Of a DNA stretch of 64,000 bases, positions 46,524 through 56,383 are shown one piece after another; within the stretch, counting starts at the first letter, position 1, and each line of letters starts with the position of its first letter. Position numbers and translations under genes: made by a program. This stretch comes from Phaeobacter piscinae (GTDB lineage: Bacteria > Pseudomonadota > Alphaproteobacteria > Rhodobacterales > Rhodobacteraceae). The notes beneath the pieces are model-generated. The model saw only the letters and a list, made by a program, of their open reading frames with translations, ran no database searches and had not been told where the DNA came from. Where the stretch lies: contig NZ_CP010681.1 in assembly GCF_002407245.1 (NCBI RefSeq), positions 1,302,001 to 1,366,000 of the forward strand. The letters run 5' to 3'.

Positions 46524-46757
46524 TCAGCCACCCTTGCGGATCAGATAGATCTGATGCTGCGGATTGTCGCGGATTTCCAACAGCTCATGGCCTGCCTCAT
46601 GGCAGAAATGCGGGATGTCCACCACCGCAGCCGGGTCATCGGCATGTACCTCCAATACCCTGCCAGAGGCCAATGGTTTCAGACGCTTACGTGCCTTTAG
46701 CACGGGCAGAGGGCAGAGCAGCCCGAGGGCGTCGAGGATCTCGTTTTCGTGGGTCAT
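46524..46757 (-). CDS. TusA/SirA-like sulfur carrier protein
   Basis: 77 residues of the TusA family: the sulfur-accepting Cys is in GLLCPLPVLKARKRL, and DPAAVVDIPHFCHEAGHELLE is the second conserved part. It relays persulfide sulfur, for tRNA thiolation or other pathways. Start at 46757 or at ATG 46784; neither has a well-placed ribosome site. Divergent from ccdA, which also serves thiol chemistry. Confidence 0.82.
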   Translation of the reverse strand: MTHENEILDALGLLCPLPVLKARKRLKPLASGRVLEVHADDPAAVVDIPHFCHEAGHELLEIRDNPQHQIYLIRKGG

Positions 46758-46850
46758 CCCTTGCAGATAATCCGGTTGTTTCATCCTGTCCACAAGGTTG
46801 TGACCAGCTCCCCCCGTGACCTTTGTCAGAGGCTGGTCTAAGGGTTGGGC

Positions 46851-47603
46851 ATGTTTGGAATTGAAATCATCGACGCAGGGCTGATCCCTGCCATGCTGGT
46901 GGCGCTGACGGCTGGATTGGTCAGTTTTCTGTCGCCCTGTGTCCTGCCCATCGTGCCGCCCTATCTGGCCTATATGAGCGGCGTCTCCATTGGAGAGATC
47001 CAAGGCACGGCGCAGGCCAGACGCAAGGCCATTGTGGCCGCGCTGTTCTTTATCATGGGGCTGTCTACGGTGTTTCTGCTGCTGGGCTTCACCGCTTCGG
47101 CCTTTGGCGCGTTTGTGCTGCAGAATCAGGAGCTTTTTGCGCAGGTCTCCGGCGTTGTGGTGATTGTCTTCGGACTGCATTTCCTTTCCGTGTTCCGCAT
47201 TCCGCTGCTTGATCGTGAGGCGCGGATGGAAACCGATCAATCCGGCGGCTCGGCGGTTGGGGCTTATATTCTTGGGCTGGCCTTTGCCTTCGGCTGGACT
47301 CCCTGCATCGGCCCTCAACTCGGCGCGATCCTGTCGCTGGCGGCGACCGAGGCTTCGGTCACACGCGGCACCTTGCTGCTGGGGATCTACGCATTGGGAC
47401 TGGGTGTGCCGTTTCTCTTGGCCGCGATCTTCCTCACCCGCTCCATGGTGCTGATGAACCGGATCAAGCCCTACATGGGCGTGATTGAGAAGTTCATGGG
47501 CGGGCTGCTGATCTTTGTCGGTGTGATGCTTGTCACCGGTCTGTTTTCTGAATTCTCCTTCTGGCTGTTGGAGACCTTCCCGGCGCTGGCAACACTCGGC
47601 TGA
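46851..47603 (+). CDS. ccdA: CcdA cytochrome c biogenesis thiol transporter
   Basis: 250 residues, six helices. The two redox Cys are in LSPCVLPIVPPYLAYMSG and GWTPCIGPQLGAIL, the signature of CcdA/DsbD-gamma proteins that pass electrons from cytosolic thioredoxin to periplasmic thiols for haem attachment. ATG 46851 is preferred to TTG 46845. A hairpin follows. Confidence 0.93.
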   Translation: MFGIEIIDAGLIPAMLVALTAGLVSFLSPCVLPIVPPYLAYMSGVSIGEIQGTAQARRKAIVAALFFIMGLSTVFLLLGFTASAFGAFVLQNQELFAQVSGVVVIVFGLHFLSVFRIPLLDREARMETDQSGGSAVGAYILGLAFAFGWTPCIGPQLGAILSLAATEASVTRGTLLLGIYALGLGVPFLLAAIFLTRSMVLMNRIKPYMGVIEKFMGGLLIFVGVMLVTGLFSEFSFWLLETFPALATLG

Positions 47604-47638
47604 TCCGCACGACCCACTGCGGCTTTTGCACGGATCAA

Positions 47639-47678
47639 AAGCCCCGCTCGGCAAATCACCGGCGGGGCTTACGCTTTT
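47639..47678 (+). terminator. Terminator after ccdA
   Basis: 9-bp stem AAGCCCCGC/GCGGGGCTT (47639-47647 with 47662-47670) with an ACGCTTTT tail. Confidence 0.6.
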
Positions 47679-47734
47679 GATGCAGCGCGGCTAAGCTGAG
47701 CGGACAACAACAGGCAAATCGGGCCGCGCAATCC

Positions 47735-49063
47735 GTGCAAGAGCAGAACCCCAAAACCCCCACAGCCAGTGCGCCGCACCGGGATCCGGACGGCGCACCG
47801 CAGGATCCGCCGGTACGTCGTCGCAAGGTCTTCTATATCCCCGGCTACGACCCGATGCCGCCGCGCCGCTACCGTGAGCTTTATCGCAGTGAGGGCGCAG
47901 CGCAGGCCGAGATTTCCGGCTATCAGCTGTCTCTGGTGCCGCGTCCCAAGAGCGCGACCGCGACCGACGGCGCAGGCGGCTTTGGCTGGCAGGTCCACGC
48001 AGAGATTGAGGGGCATGAGGTCGACACCGATGTTGACGTGCTGGTCTGGTCCGACATCGTGCAGGACAGCATGGATCCATCCATTGCCGAGACCTATTGG
48101 CAGATGGTGCGTACTGCCTGGATCTATATTTCCACCGGAACGCTGCGACGGCTGATGTGGCTGCGCAAAGGGCCGGTCATTGCTGCCCTGTACCCCGTGG
48201 GGATGCTGGTGCTGCAGGCGGCGCTGGCCTTCATCGTGGCGCTGGTAATCGCGCGTCTTGGGCAGGGGGGCGTTGCCCGGCTTGGGCTGACCTCCACCTG
48301 GGGTGCGGCGCTGGCTGCACTGGTGTTTTGGGTCGCCGGTCTGGTTGCGGCAGCCATGCTGTTGCGTTGGTTCCGGCGGCAGGATGGCCGTCTCTTTGCC
48401 TATTATCTGATGCATGATTACGACCATTCCGCAGCCTTGCGCGGCGCCTACGCACCAGAGCTGGAGCAGCGTATCGCCCAATTCGCGGGTGAGATTGCCG
48501 TGGCGCTCAGCGATCCCAGCTATGATGAGGTGCTGGTGGTGGGCCATTCGTCCGGGGCGCATGTCGGTGTCAGCGTGCTGGCTGATGTGCAGCGCAGCGG
48601 GCTGGCGGGGCGTCATGCGGTGCTGGGGTTTTTGAGCCTTGGGCAGGTGGTGCCGATGGTCTCCTTCCTGCCTGAGGCGCATCGCCTGCGGCGTGATCTG
48701 CGTGACCTCTCCGGGCGGGGAGATCTTTGCTGGGTCGACGTCACCGCACCGGGGGATGGCTGCGCCTTTGCGCTCTGTGATCCGGTCGCGGTCACGGGGG
48801 TGTCCCCACCGCAGAAACGCTGGCCGCTGGTTATCTCGGCGGCCTTTACCCAGACCCTCAGCCCGGCACGATGGGCGGCGCTGCGCTGGCGCTTCTTCCG
48901 GCTGCATTTCCAATATCTTTGCGCCTTTGATCAGCCGGGAGACTACGACTATTTTCAGATCACGGCAGGTCCGCGCACATTGGAAAGCCGCTATCGCAAC
49001 CGCAATCCGTCGCGCTCACGTATTGATGTGACCGCGTCCAAATACACTTCGGTTGGTGGGTGA
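47735..49063 (+). CDS. Membrane alpha/beta-hydrolase-like protein
   Basis: 442 residues from a GTG start. The N-terminal ~130 residues are soluble with VFYIPGYDPMPPRRYRELY; two helices follow near 145-170 and 185-210. The C-terminal part has the nucleophile-elbow motif VVGHSSGAHVG (Ser near 270), typical of alpha/beta hydrolases. Family members of this size occur across Rhodobacterales without assigned function; a lipase or esterase is likely. It overlaps the P450 start by one base (TGATG), so the two are co-translated. Confidence 0.75.
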   Translation: MQEQNPKTPTASAPHRDPDGAPQDPPVRRRKVFYIPGYDPMPPRRYRELYRSEGAAQAEISGYQLSLVPRPKSATATDGAGGFGWQVHAEIEGHEVDTDVDVLVWSDIVQDSMDPSIAETYWQMVRTAWIYISTGTLRRLMWLRKGPVIAALYPVGMLVLQAALAFIVALVIARLGQGGVARLGLTSTWGAALAALVFWVAGLVAAAMLLRWFRRQDGRLFAYYLMHDYDHSAALRGAYAPELEQRIAQFAGEIAVALSDPSYDEVLVVGHSSGAHVGVSVLADVQRSGLAGRHAVLGFLSLGQVVPMVSFLPEAHRLRRDLRDLSGRGDLCWVDVTAPGDGCAFALCDPVAVTGVSPPQKRWPLVISAAFTQTLSPARWAALRWRFFRLHFQYLCAFDQPGDYDYFQITAGPRTLESRYRNRNPSRSRIDVTASKYTSVGG

Positions 49064-50493
49064 TGGGGGATCTGCCGCACTTGGATGATCGCCCTGACAG
49101 CGAGGCTGCGGCATCAGCTGAGGGACCTGTGATCATCCCGCCAAAACCTGCGGCCCGCGCCGCCAAGGTCTCGCTTTGGCGCTATCTGCGGCTGTTTCGC
49201 GCGGATCTTCTCTCGGCGCAGCCGGCCAAGCTTTATCGTGCCTGGATGGCAGAGTTTCGCACGCCCTTCTTTCGGTCTTTTCTGGTCAATCAACCGGATC
49301 TGGTGCGCACGGTGCTAAAGGACCGTCCGGAGGTATTCCCGAAATCAAACCGCATTGGTGAGGGGCTGCGCCCGTTGCTTGGCAATTCGGTTTTTCTTAC
49401 CAATGGCGAGGTCTGGAAACGGCAGCGCCGGATTATCGACCCTGCATTCGAGGGCGGCCGGCTGCGAGAGATCTATCCGGCCATTCACGCCGCTGCGCAG
49501 GCTGCTGTCACCCGTCTTTGTGACCAACTGAACAAGGATCCGGGCGCGCCCATTGAAATCGAGGCGGAAACCTCCCACGCGGCAGCGGATGTGATCTTCC
49601 GCACGCTGTTCTCGATCCCGATCGAGCATCATCTGGCACAAGAGGTGTTTCACCGGTTTCGCGCCTATCAGCAGGGCCAGCCTATTCTCAATCTCGCGGC
49701 CTTTGTGCCGCTGCCACGCTGGCTGCCCAGATTTCACCGACCCGCCACGCGGCGGAATGCGGCCCGGATCCGGGGTCTGATCAGGGATCTCACAAACCAG
49801 CGCATGACGGCCATCGCATCGGGCCAGGCACCGGATGATCTGGCCACCAAGATCATGACCACACAAGACCCCGAAACCGGTGAGCTGTTCACGACGGATG
49901 AGATGGTTGATCAGGTGGCGATCTTTTTTCTGGCCGGGCATGAGACCAGCGCGTCTGCATTGGCCTGGGCACTTTATCTGGTGGCTTTGGCCCCCGACTG
50001 GCAGGAGGAAATCGCAACGGAGGCGGCGGCGCTGTCGCTGGACCAGTTTGCCGCGGCGGCTAAGTTGCGGATCAGTCGCGATGTCTTCCGCGAGGCGCTG
50101 CGCCTTTATCCGCCGGTGCCGATGATGGTACGCGAGGCCAGCTGCCCGCAGCAGTTTCGCGGCCGGACTGTTCCAAAGGGCGCGCAGGTGGTGCTGAGCC
50201 CCTGGCACCTGCACCGTCACGAGCGGCTCTGGGAAAACCCGGACGGATTTGATCCCGGTCGCTGGCAGACGGAGAACGGCAAGACCTGCCAGCGCGAGGC
50301 CTATATTCCGTTCTCGGCTGGACCGCGTGTCTGTACAGGTGCCGGTTTTGCAATGATTGAAGGACCGTTGATCCTGTCGCTGATCCTACAGCGGTTTCGG
50401 GTGAAACCTGTTGCGGAGCAAGAACCCGTGCCAGTCGCGCATCTGACAGTTCGGTCGAAAAACGGGATCTGGTTGCGACTCATTCCGCGCTAG
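49063..50493 (+). CDS. Cytochrome P450
   Basis: 476 residues. All hallmarks are present: I-helix AGHETSASAL, ExxR in EALRLYPP, and haem-binding FSAGPRVCTGAGFAMIE with the Cys ligand. The pattern resembles CYP4/CYP102-like fatty-acid oxidising P450s (NSVFLTNGEVWKRQRRIIDPAF). Soluble, needs a ferredoxin or reductase partner encoded elsewhere. Coupled to the hydrolase upstream, which could release its fatty-acid-like substrate; that link is inference. Confidence 0.92.
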   Translation: MGDLPHLDDRPDSEAAASAEGPVIIPPKPAARAAKVSLWRYLRLFRADLLSAQPAKLYRAWMAEFRTPFFRSFLVNQPDLVRTVLKDRPEVFPKSNRIGEGLRPLLGNSVFLTNGEVWKRQRRIIDPAFEGGRLREIYPAIHAAAQAAVTRLCDQLNKDPGAPIEIEAETSHAAADVIFRTLFSIPIEHHLAQEVFHRFRAYQQGQPILNLAAFVPLPRWLPRFHRPATRRNAARIRGLIRDLTNQRMTAIASGQAPDDLATKIMTTQDPETGELFTTDEMVDQVAIFFLAGHETSASALAWALYLVALAPDWQEEIATEAAALSLDQFAAAAKLRISRDVFREALRLYPPVPMMVREASCPQQFRGRTVPKGAQVVLSPWHLHRHERLWENPDGFDPGRWQTENGKTCQREAYIPFSAGPRVCTGAGFAMIEGPLILSLILQRFRVKPVAEQEPVPVAHLTVRSKNGIWLRLIPR

Positions 50494-50635
50494 CCCAGCA
50501 GCCGTTCAGTGCCCCGCTTTTCACGACGCACCACGCCGCCTTTTGCAGCGGCTTGCGACGGGAATAGTTGCAGCAATCAGGCATCAGCGGTGAAGGTGGG
50601 CAGGGACCGGCATCTCTCTAAGATGCCAAACTTGG

Positions 50636-50854
50636 TTAACGTGACCTTAAGCGTCGCAGCACATGCAGGCGAATGGCTGAGGCCAAACCGCAGTCCACGC
50701 CTCTGGTCTCGTCAATTTCGGCGGCCAGATCGTTGATGGCACGCCCGTCTTCAGCCGCAATCTCGCGGAAGGCCTGCCAGAACTCATCCTCCAGCGAGAC
50801 CGAGGTCCGATGACCGCGCAGGGTCAGGGAGTGTTTCCGCGGGCGATTAGTCAT
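50636..50854 (-). CDS. Ribbon-helix-helix domain protein
   Basis: 72 residues: RKHSLTLRGHRTSVSLEDEFWQAFREIAAEDGRAINDLAAEID resembles the RHH-4 domain, a small DNA-binding fold. Overlaps the DUF4169 gene by eight bases and is third after fumC. Regulatory targets unknown. ATG 50854 chosen; the longer frame is the overlap with DUF4169. Confidence 0.83.
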   Translation of the reverse strand: MTNRPRKHSLTLRGHRTSVSLEDEFWQAFREIAAEDGRAINDLAAEIDETRGVDCGLASAIRLHVLRRLRSR

Positions 50855-51053
50855 CGTCGGTCTCGGGCGCGTCGCGCTTCGTGCCATCCAGTCGCCGGAC
50901 GTCTTGCGCGTTGCGGGCCTTGTCCAGATCCTTCTCAGCCTTGGTCCGGCCATAGGTCACGGCATTCTGGTCAGCGCGGGCCTTTTTCTCAGCCCGCGCC
51001 TTTTCCTTGCGATACCGGTTCAGATTAACCGGGCCTGAACCGGAACCAGCCAT
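50847..51053 (-). CDS. DUF4169 protein
   Basis: 68 residues, highly charged: VNLNRYRKEKARAEKKARADQNAVTYGRTKAEKDLD is the DUF4169 hallmark. Probably helical. Its start overlaps the fumC stop and its end overlaps the RHH gene. Function unknown. Confidence 0.85.
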   Translation of the reverse strand: MAGSGSGPVNLNRYRKEKARAEKKARADQNAVTYGRTKAEKDLDKARNAQDVRRLDGTKRDAPETDDD

Positions 51054-52447
51054 CAGTCTTTCGGGCCGATCATCTGCTCAGGGCGGACAACGGCGTCAAA
51101 CGTCGCCTCATCCACGAAGCCAAGCGCGATCGCCTCTTCTTTCAGCGTGGTGCCGTTCTTATGCGCTGTCTTGGCGACCTTGGTGGCATTGTCATAACCG
51201 ATTGTGGGCGCCAGCGCGGTGACCAGCATCAGCGACTCTTTCATCAGCTTGTCGATGCGCGGTTCATTGGCCTCAATGCCGTTCAGCATCCGCTCGGTGA
51301 AGCTGTCCGCCGCATCACCCAAGAGCTGGATCGACTGCAGCAGATTGTAGGACATCATCGGGTTGTAGACGTTCAACTCGAAATGCCCTTGCGAGCCTGC
51401 AAATTTGATCGCCGCGTCATTGCCCATGACGTGGGCTGCGACCTGCGTCAGCGCCTCGGCCTGTGTCGGGTTCACCTTGCCCGGCATGATCGAGGACCCC
51501 GGCTCGTTTTCCGGCAGGATCAGCTCACCCAGACCGGAGCGCGGGCCAGAGCCGAGGAAGCGGATGTCGTTGGCGATCTTGTAGCAGCTGCCTGCGATCG
51601 TGGCCAAAGCGCCCGACAGGAACACCATGGCGTCATGGGCGGCCAGCGCCTCGAATTTGTTCGGCGCGGTGACAAAGGGCAGGCCGGTGATTTCGGCCAT
51701 ATTGGCAGCGACTTCTTCGCCCCAGCCCTTTTGGGTGTTGAGGCCAGTGCCCACGGCGGTGCCGCCCTGCGCCAGCTCATAGATGCCGGGCATCGCCGCC
51801 TCGACCCGCGCCAGACCTTGACGGATCTGATGCGCATAGCCGCCAAATTCCTGCCCCAGCGTCAGCGGGGTGGCGTCCTGGGTATGGGTACGGCCGATCT
51901 TGATGATGTCCTTGAACGCCTCGGCTTTGGTTTCCAGCCCTTCGGCCAGTTTGGTCAGCCCGGGCACCAGCACGTCACGCACGGACATCGCGGTGGCGAT
52001 ATGCATGGCGGTGGGGAAGGTGTCGTTGGAAGACTGGCCCATGTTGCAGTGATCATTCGGGTGCACCGGATCCTTGGAGCCGATCACACCGCCGAGGATC
52101 TCAATCGCGCGGTTGGCGATCACCTCGTTGGAGTTCATGTTGGACTGGGTGCCGGACCCGGTCTGCCAGACCACCAGTGGGAAGTTGTCGTCAAACTTGC
52201 CCTCGATCACCTCGCCCGCCGCCTCAATGACCGCATCGGCGATCTTGGCGTCCAGCTTGCCCGAGGCCTTGTTGGCCATGGCGCAGGCCTGTTTGATCAC
52301 CCCCAACGCACGCACGATGGCGACGGGCTGTTTTTCCCAGCCGATGGGGAAGTTCATGATCGACCGCTGGGTCTGGGCGCCCCAGTATTTGTTGGCGGGG
52401 ACCTCAAGCGGACCGAAGCTGTCGGTTTCGGTGCGGGTATCGGACAT
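51053..52447 (-). CDS. fumC: Class II fumarate hydratase
   Basis: 464 residues. Interconverts fumarate and malate in the TCA cycle. Blocks: [70 protein letters not shown] and the signature [13 protein letters not shown] with the catalytic Ser. Full length, tetrameric, iron-free. First gene of fumC-DUF4169-RHH. Confidence 0.97.
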   Translation of the reverse strand: MSDTRTETDSFGPLEVPANKYWGAQTQRSIMNFPIGWEKQPVAIVRALGVIKQACAMANKASGKLDAKIADAVIEAAGEVIEGKFDDNFPLVVWQTGSGTQSNMNSNEVIANRAIEILGGVIGSKDPVHPNDHCNMGQSSNDTFPTAMHIATAMSVRDVLVPGLTKLAEGLETKAEAFKDIIKIGRTHTQDATPLTLGQEFGGYAHQIRQGLARVEAAMPGIYELAQGGTAVGTGLNTQKGWGEEVAANMAEITGLPFVTAPNKFEALAAHDAMVFLSGALATIAGSCYKIANDIRFLGSGPRSGLGELILPENEPGSSIMPGKVNPTQAEALTQVAAHVMGNDAAIKFAGSQGHFELNVYNPMMSYNLLQSIQLLGDAADSFTERMLNGIEANEPRIDKLMKESLMLVTALAPTIGYDNATKVAKTAHKNGTTLKEEAIALGFVDEATFDAVVRPEQMIGPKD

Positions 52448-52662
52448 AAGTCTCTCTCCGTCTGATGATGACTAAATGTATGCGTCGGTATGCCGTCTAC
52501 CCCGGTCCGGGCCACGAGGCAATTGCGCAGTTTCGCGCAGCATAGCCATTCCGAACCCAAGGTATAGGGGCCATTGCAGGATGAGTTATTGCACCAGATC
52601 AGAAGACCGCTAGATTAAGCGCAGTTACACCCGCGACAGACAACAATCCAAAGGATCTGCCC

Positions 52663-53304
52663 GTGCTGACATATCAAGCCAAACCGCCACAGCAGGCCGC
52701 GACCAAGGGCAGGCATCGGCGTCCTGCGCGGGGCAAAACGCTGTCTCTGGCGCGGCTACAGTGGCAGGTCCAGACGGGTTTTCTGACGCTGTTGATGATC
52801 ATGGCGCTGGCGGGGCAGGTGATTGCGGCCGATGTGCGCCCGTTCTTCGGGCGTTATCAGGGCTCGCTAGAGGTGCCCAACCCCGATGGCAGCAAGGAAC
52901 AGCGCGATGCGACCGTCCGGATTGGTCCCCTCGCCAACAGTGACGACGGGTTTTATGTTCAATGGACCACAACCTCGCTGAAGAAGGACGGACGCCGCAA
53001 AACCAAATCCTACAATGTAGAATTCCAGCCAACCGAACGGGCTGATATCTTCGCCGCCGCGATGAAGCGCAATGTTTTCGGGCATACTGTGCAGCTCGAC
53101 CCGATGAAGGGGGAGCCTTACGTCTGGGGCCGGATTATCGGGGACACGCTGACGGTGTTTTCGATGTTTATTGGCCCCAATGGCGACTACGAAATGCAAC
53201 AGTATGATCGCACATTGGCGGAGGGCGGACTGGATCTTGTTTATTCCTCGCATCGCAACGGTTTCCCGCGCAAGGAATTGAAGACCTTTCTTGAGCGCCG
53301 TTAA
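52663..53304 (+). CDS. Exported protein of unknown function
   Basis: 213 residues from GTG 52663, which has AAAGGA upstream. A basic N terminus (1-33) precedes a hydrophobic segment ending GQVIAAD, consistent with an exported or anchored protein. The rest reads as beta-rich: FFGRYQGSLEVPNPDGSKEQRDATVRI, GFYVQWTTTSLKKDGR, VWGRIIGDTLTVFSMFIGPNGDYEMQQYDR. No family recognised. Divergent from fumC. Confidence 0.7.
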   Translation: MLTYQAKPPQQAATKGRHRRPARGKTLSLARLQWQVQTGFLTLLMIMALAGQVIAADVRPFFGRYQGSLEVPNPDGSKEQRDATVRIGPLANSDDGFYVQWTTTSLKKDGRRKTKSYNVEFQPTERADIFAAAMKRNVFGHTVQLDPMKGEPYVWGRIIGDTLTVFSMFIGPNGDYEMQQYDRTLAEGGLDLVYSSHRNGFPRKELKTFLERR

Positions 53305-53385
53305 TGCCTTGGTCTGAAGCCTGTAAATATATTTATTAACAGCATATTAAGGGGTGAATCTCATCTCACCATCACCCCAGATGTG

Positions 53386-53416
53386 AAAAATGCGCCGCAT
53401 GGGTTATGCAGCGCAT
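53386..53416 (-). terminator. Terminator of sspB
   Basis: On the minus strand an 11-bp near-perfect stem ATGCGCTGCAT/ATGCGGCGCAT (53406-53416 with 53390-53400) with an AACCC loop runs into TTTTTC. A second dyad GGGGTGA/TCACCCC lies at 53351-53378. Confidence 0.78.
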
Positions 53417-53457
53417 CTGTCTAAGTGGGCAGCGGCCCAGCTAAGCTGGAAATTCTG

Positions 53458-53934
53458 TTACTTGCGGAAACTGTCGAGCGAGACGACGTCAGCGGGTTTC
53501 TTGTCCGCCGGATCTTCCTCCACCTCAATCTCGATATCATCGTCGAGTTCGGCGACCATTTCCTCAACCTCGTCGTCATCCTCCGGGGATTCAAAGCGCA
53601 GGCCAAACTCCACAGACGGATCCACAAAGGTCTTGATCGCGTCGTAAGGAATATACAGCGGCTCCGGTGCATCGCCGAAATTCAGCGTGATGGCAAACCC
53701 GTCCTCGCCGACATCCAGATTGTCGAACCAGTGCTGCATGACCACGGTCATCTCGCCGGGGTAGCGGTCCGACAGCCAATCCGCCAGTTCCGCATCCGGG
53801 TGTGAGGTATCAAAGGTGATAAAGAAATGGTGGTTGCCGGGCAGCCCGTGCTCCGCCACCCCATCCAGAACCGAGCGGATCAGGCCACGCATGGCCGAAT
53901 GCATCAGATTTCCATAGTCAATTTCGCGGGACAT
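53458..53934 (-). CDS. sspB: SspB-like ClpXP adaptor (alphaproteobacterial type)
   Basis: 158 residues: IDYGNLMHSAMRGLIRSVL, GNHHFFITFDTSHPDAELADWL, FDNLDVGEDGFAITLNFGD are alpha-SspB blocks that form the substrate cleft. An acidic linker leads to a C-terminal ADVVSLDSFRK, the short motif that docks on ClpX. It delivers ssrA-tagged and other proteins for degradation. A terminator follows. Confidence 0.92.
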   Translation of the reverse strand: MSREIDYGNLMHSAMRGLIRSVLDGVAEHGLPGNHHFFITFDTSHPDAELADWLSDRYPGEMTVVMQHWFDNLDVGEDGFAITLNFGDAPEPLYIPYDAIKTFVDPSVEFGLRFESPEDDDEVEEMVAELDDDIEIEVEEDPADKKPADVVSLDSFRK

Positions 53935-54069
53935 TCCGATACCCTTAAATCTCTTTGGGATCAGAATACGGATTTCTGACGGAAACTAAAGGGTCGCTCG
54001 TTAGAGATTCGTAAATAATTTCTGACACTAGCAGGACAATGAACTTTGTTTGTACAGCGGTTGCCCAGC

Positions 54070-55368
54070 CTAGGTGACTTGCCATATCGCGATCCCAAGC
54101 CCGGCCATGACGGGCAAAATCAAGGCCAGTCGGCCGCCGCAGACCAGCGCCACAACTGGCGCTGCCAGCACCAGCAGGGCGGCAGAGACATCAAGGCTGG
54201 CCATGACCGGCAGCATAAGCGAGATCGCAGGCAGCTCCAGCGTGACAGTCTCGCGAAACAGCACATGCAGCAAAAACCAGACCGAAAGGTTGAGGATCAC
54301 GCCCACCACAACGGCGGTAATCGCCCGCAATGCGGCGCCCAGCCGGGGATGGCTGGCAATCCGCTCCACATGAGGGGCGGCGAGAAAGATCCAGAGGAAA
54401 CAAGGCATAAACGTCGCCCAAAGCGCCACCAACCCAGCCGCCAGCGCCATCCACATGCCAGAGGCCAGCGCGCCGGCCAGCATCGCCACAAATTGCGTCA
54501 CCAGGATCAGCGGTCCCGGTGTTGTCTCCGCCAGCCCCAGTGCATCAATCATCTGACCGGTTTCGATCCACTGGTACTGCGCGACCACGGTCTGCGACAT
54601 ATAGGCCAGCACCGCATAGGCGCCGCCGAAGGTGACCACGGCCAGCTTGGCAAAAAACCAGCCAATATCCGCCAGCAGCTGCGGGCCAAACAGGCTCAGC
54701 GCGCCAAGGGGCAGCAGCCACAAACCACCCCAGAGCAACAGCGTTACCCAGAGCGGCCCCGCGGTCGCGGGTGTCCGCGCCGCAGGCTCAACCTTCGCCG
54801 AAACCCCACGCAGACTGCCGAGGAGCGCGGCGGTCAGCAGGACCAGCGGAAACGGCAGATCAAAGAGAAACAACGCGAAGAATCCAAACGCGGCCAGTGC
54901 CAGATCCGTCCCCCCATGCAACGCCTTCTTACCCAGCCGTTGGAGGGCCTGCAAAACGATAGCAACAACTGCGGCTTTGATGCCGAGAAATCCGGCCTGC
55001 ACAATCGGTTGCGTGCCAAAGTTCACGTATAGATAAACCAGTGCGGCAATCACCAATGCCCCCGGCAGCACAAACAGCAGCCCAGCCAGAACACCACCAA
55101 GGCCGCCGCGCAACCGCCAGCCCGCATAGGTGGCCAATTGCATCGCCTCCGGTCCCGGCAACATCATGCAAAACGACAACGCGCGCAGAAATCCGGCCTC
55201 ACTCAGCCAGGGGCGGTCCTCGACCAGTTCCTTATGCATCAGCGCAATCTGAGCTGCCGGTCCTCCAAAGGACATCAACCCGATACGGCCAAAAACCCGG
55301 ACCAGATCGGCCATAGCGATCGCGTCGCCTTTTGGGGAGGTTTTGGAATCTGCTAATATCTCGGTCAT
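54070..55368 (-). CDS. chrA: ChrA chromate efflux transporter
   Basis: 432 residues, a full two-domain CHR transporter with about 10-12 helices. FGRIGLMSFGGPAAQIALMHKELVE and the second-half repeat FAKLAVVTFGGAYAVLAYMSQTVV are the paired signatures; MMLPGPEAMQLATYAGW and AETTPGPLILVTQFVAM follow each. Exports chromate in exchange for protons; may also carry other anions. ATG 55368 begins the family domain; the upstream frame is short. No chrB regulator is next to it. Confidence 0.92.
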   Translation of the reverse strand: MTEILADSKTSPKGDAIAMADLVRVFGRIGLMSFGGPAAQIALMHKELVEDRPWLSEAGFLRALSFCMMLPGPEAMQLATYAGWRLRGGLGGVLAGLLFVLPGALVIAALVYLYVNFGTQPIVQAGFLGIKAAVVAIVLQALQRLGKKALHGGTDLALAAFGFFALFLFDLPFPLVLLTAALLGSLRGVSAKVEPAARTPATAGPLWVTLLLWGGLWLLPLGALSLFGPQLLADIGWFFAKLAVVTFGGAYAVLAYMSQTVVAQYQWIETGQMIDALGLAETTPGPLILVTQFVAMLAGALASGMWMALAAGLVALWATFMPCFLWIFLAAPHVERIASHPRLGAALRAITAVVVGVILNLSVWFLLHVLFRETVTLELPAISLMLPVMASLDVSAALLVLAAPVVALVCGGRLALILPVMAGLGIAIWQVT

Positions 55369-55504
55369 AGGCGCCCCGTCGACTGGTCGACGACCTTCTA
55401 CCATCAACAGTGCACTGTTCCAGTAGCCTGCGGCCCTGATGAGGCGAAAAACCGTAACTTATGCAGACTCGTAAATAGGTGTGGCGGCCGACTGGGATGA
55501 TCAG

Positions 55505-55945
55505 TCATGTCTCATCGGTCCATGCCAACCGTTCGCCCGTCATACAGACAGGTAGACAATCCTGTGGCAACTGGCCGAGTTGCTCGAACATGGTCATATA
55601 GTCGAAGTTCGACAGGAACTCCCTGATCTGGTCATCCTGCATCCGGACAATCAATTGGCCGAAGTAATCCAGCGGCTCCTCCGCGTTTCGCCCATAACCG
55701 CGCACCCAAATCCGGATAGCTGCAAGATCGCCGTCGTCCAGCGCGTGGGTCAGCGTCAGATTGAGATCGTGAATGATATTGCTAAGGGTCGCAACCACCT
55801 CTCTATAGTCTTCGGCGATAGCAACAGTGCCATGGAGTGGGCCATTGACCTCTAGTTCGGGATGAAACATCGGCTCAACCAGATCTAGGTTCTGATCCAC
55901 CCAGACATCATGAAACCACTGAAAGAGCCGTTCGCTGTTTTTCAT
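55505..55945 (-). CDS. SnoaL/NTF2-like protein
   Basis: 146 residues: SERLFQWFHDVWVDQNLDLVEPMFHPELEVNGPL and IRVWVRGYGRNAEEPLDYFGQLIVRMQDDQIREFLSNFDYMTMFEQLGQLP are typical of the SnoaL-like polyketide-cyclase fold (cone-shaped alpha+beta barrel). Enzymatic or ligand-binding role unknown. GAGGAAAA sets ATG 55945; the frame continues upstream spuriously. Stands alone beside a long non-coding stretch. Confidence 0.75.
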   Translation of the reverse strand: MKNSERLFQWFHDVWVDQNLDLVEPMFHPELEVNGPLHGTVAIAEDYREVVATLSNIIHDLNLTLTHALDDGDLAAIRIWVRGYGRNAEEPLDYFGQLIVRMQDDQIREFLSNFDYMTMFEQLGQLPQDCLPVCMTGERLAWTDET

Positions 55946-56377
55946 TTTTCCTCGAGGGTTTACAGGAAGAGACCGAACTGATGCACACCAATTTCTTGGT
56001 GTGGGACATTGGCGGTCGGTGCCACTGCTGACGCGACCTAGCGCCATTATTGCGATCACACATCAGACTGGACCACAGGTGTTAACAAGACCTCAATGAT
56101 CGAATTCAGCCTCGTCCCGCGACGATATCAGCCACAGAGCGTAAAAGCCATCACATGCTGTGCGATTGGTGCACAAGCCTAACTTGGATTGACCAAGGGA
56201 GAGACCGTCTTGGCAGCAGAGAGGGTAGCCATGGAGGATGCGGCTAGACCAATCTGGCAGTGCTCCGTGACCTGCAAGCAGCGATCCGTGCTCGGATCTA
56301 GACGTTCAACATTAGGGAAATACAGTGTCAAATGACGATTTGGTACGTCATGCGCGGCTTATAGGTCGCGCTCCGAA
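55946..56377. other. Non-coding spacer before the exporter operon
   Basis: 432 bp with no credible gene. It holds a TGTGC-N7-GCACA dyad (56159-56175) and a perfect GATCCG-TGCT-CGGATC hairpin (56283-56298). One 34-codon frame from 56231 has no support. Likely promoter and leader for the exporter genes and the SnoaL-like gene. Confidence 0.5.
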
Positions 56378-56383
56378 GTGAAA

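Noticed and set aside
51161..52465. 434-codon plus-strand frame opposite fumC
   Set aside because: Antisense of a conserved enzyme; no start signal.
55379..55392. GTCGAC repeated twice (GTCGACTGGTCGAC) upstream of chrA
   Set aside because: Palindromic hexamers of this kind are common in GC-rich DNA; too little to call an operator.
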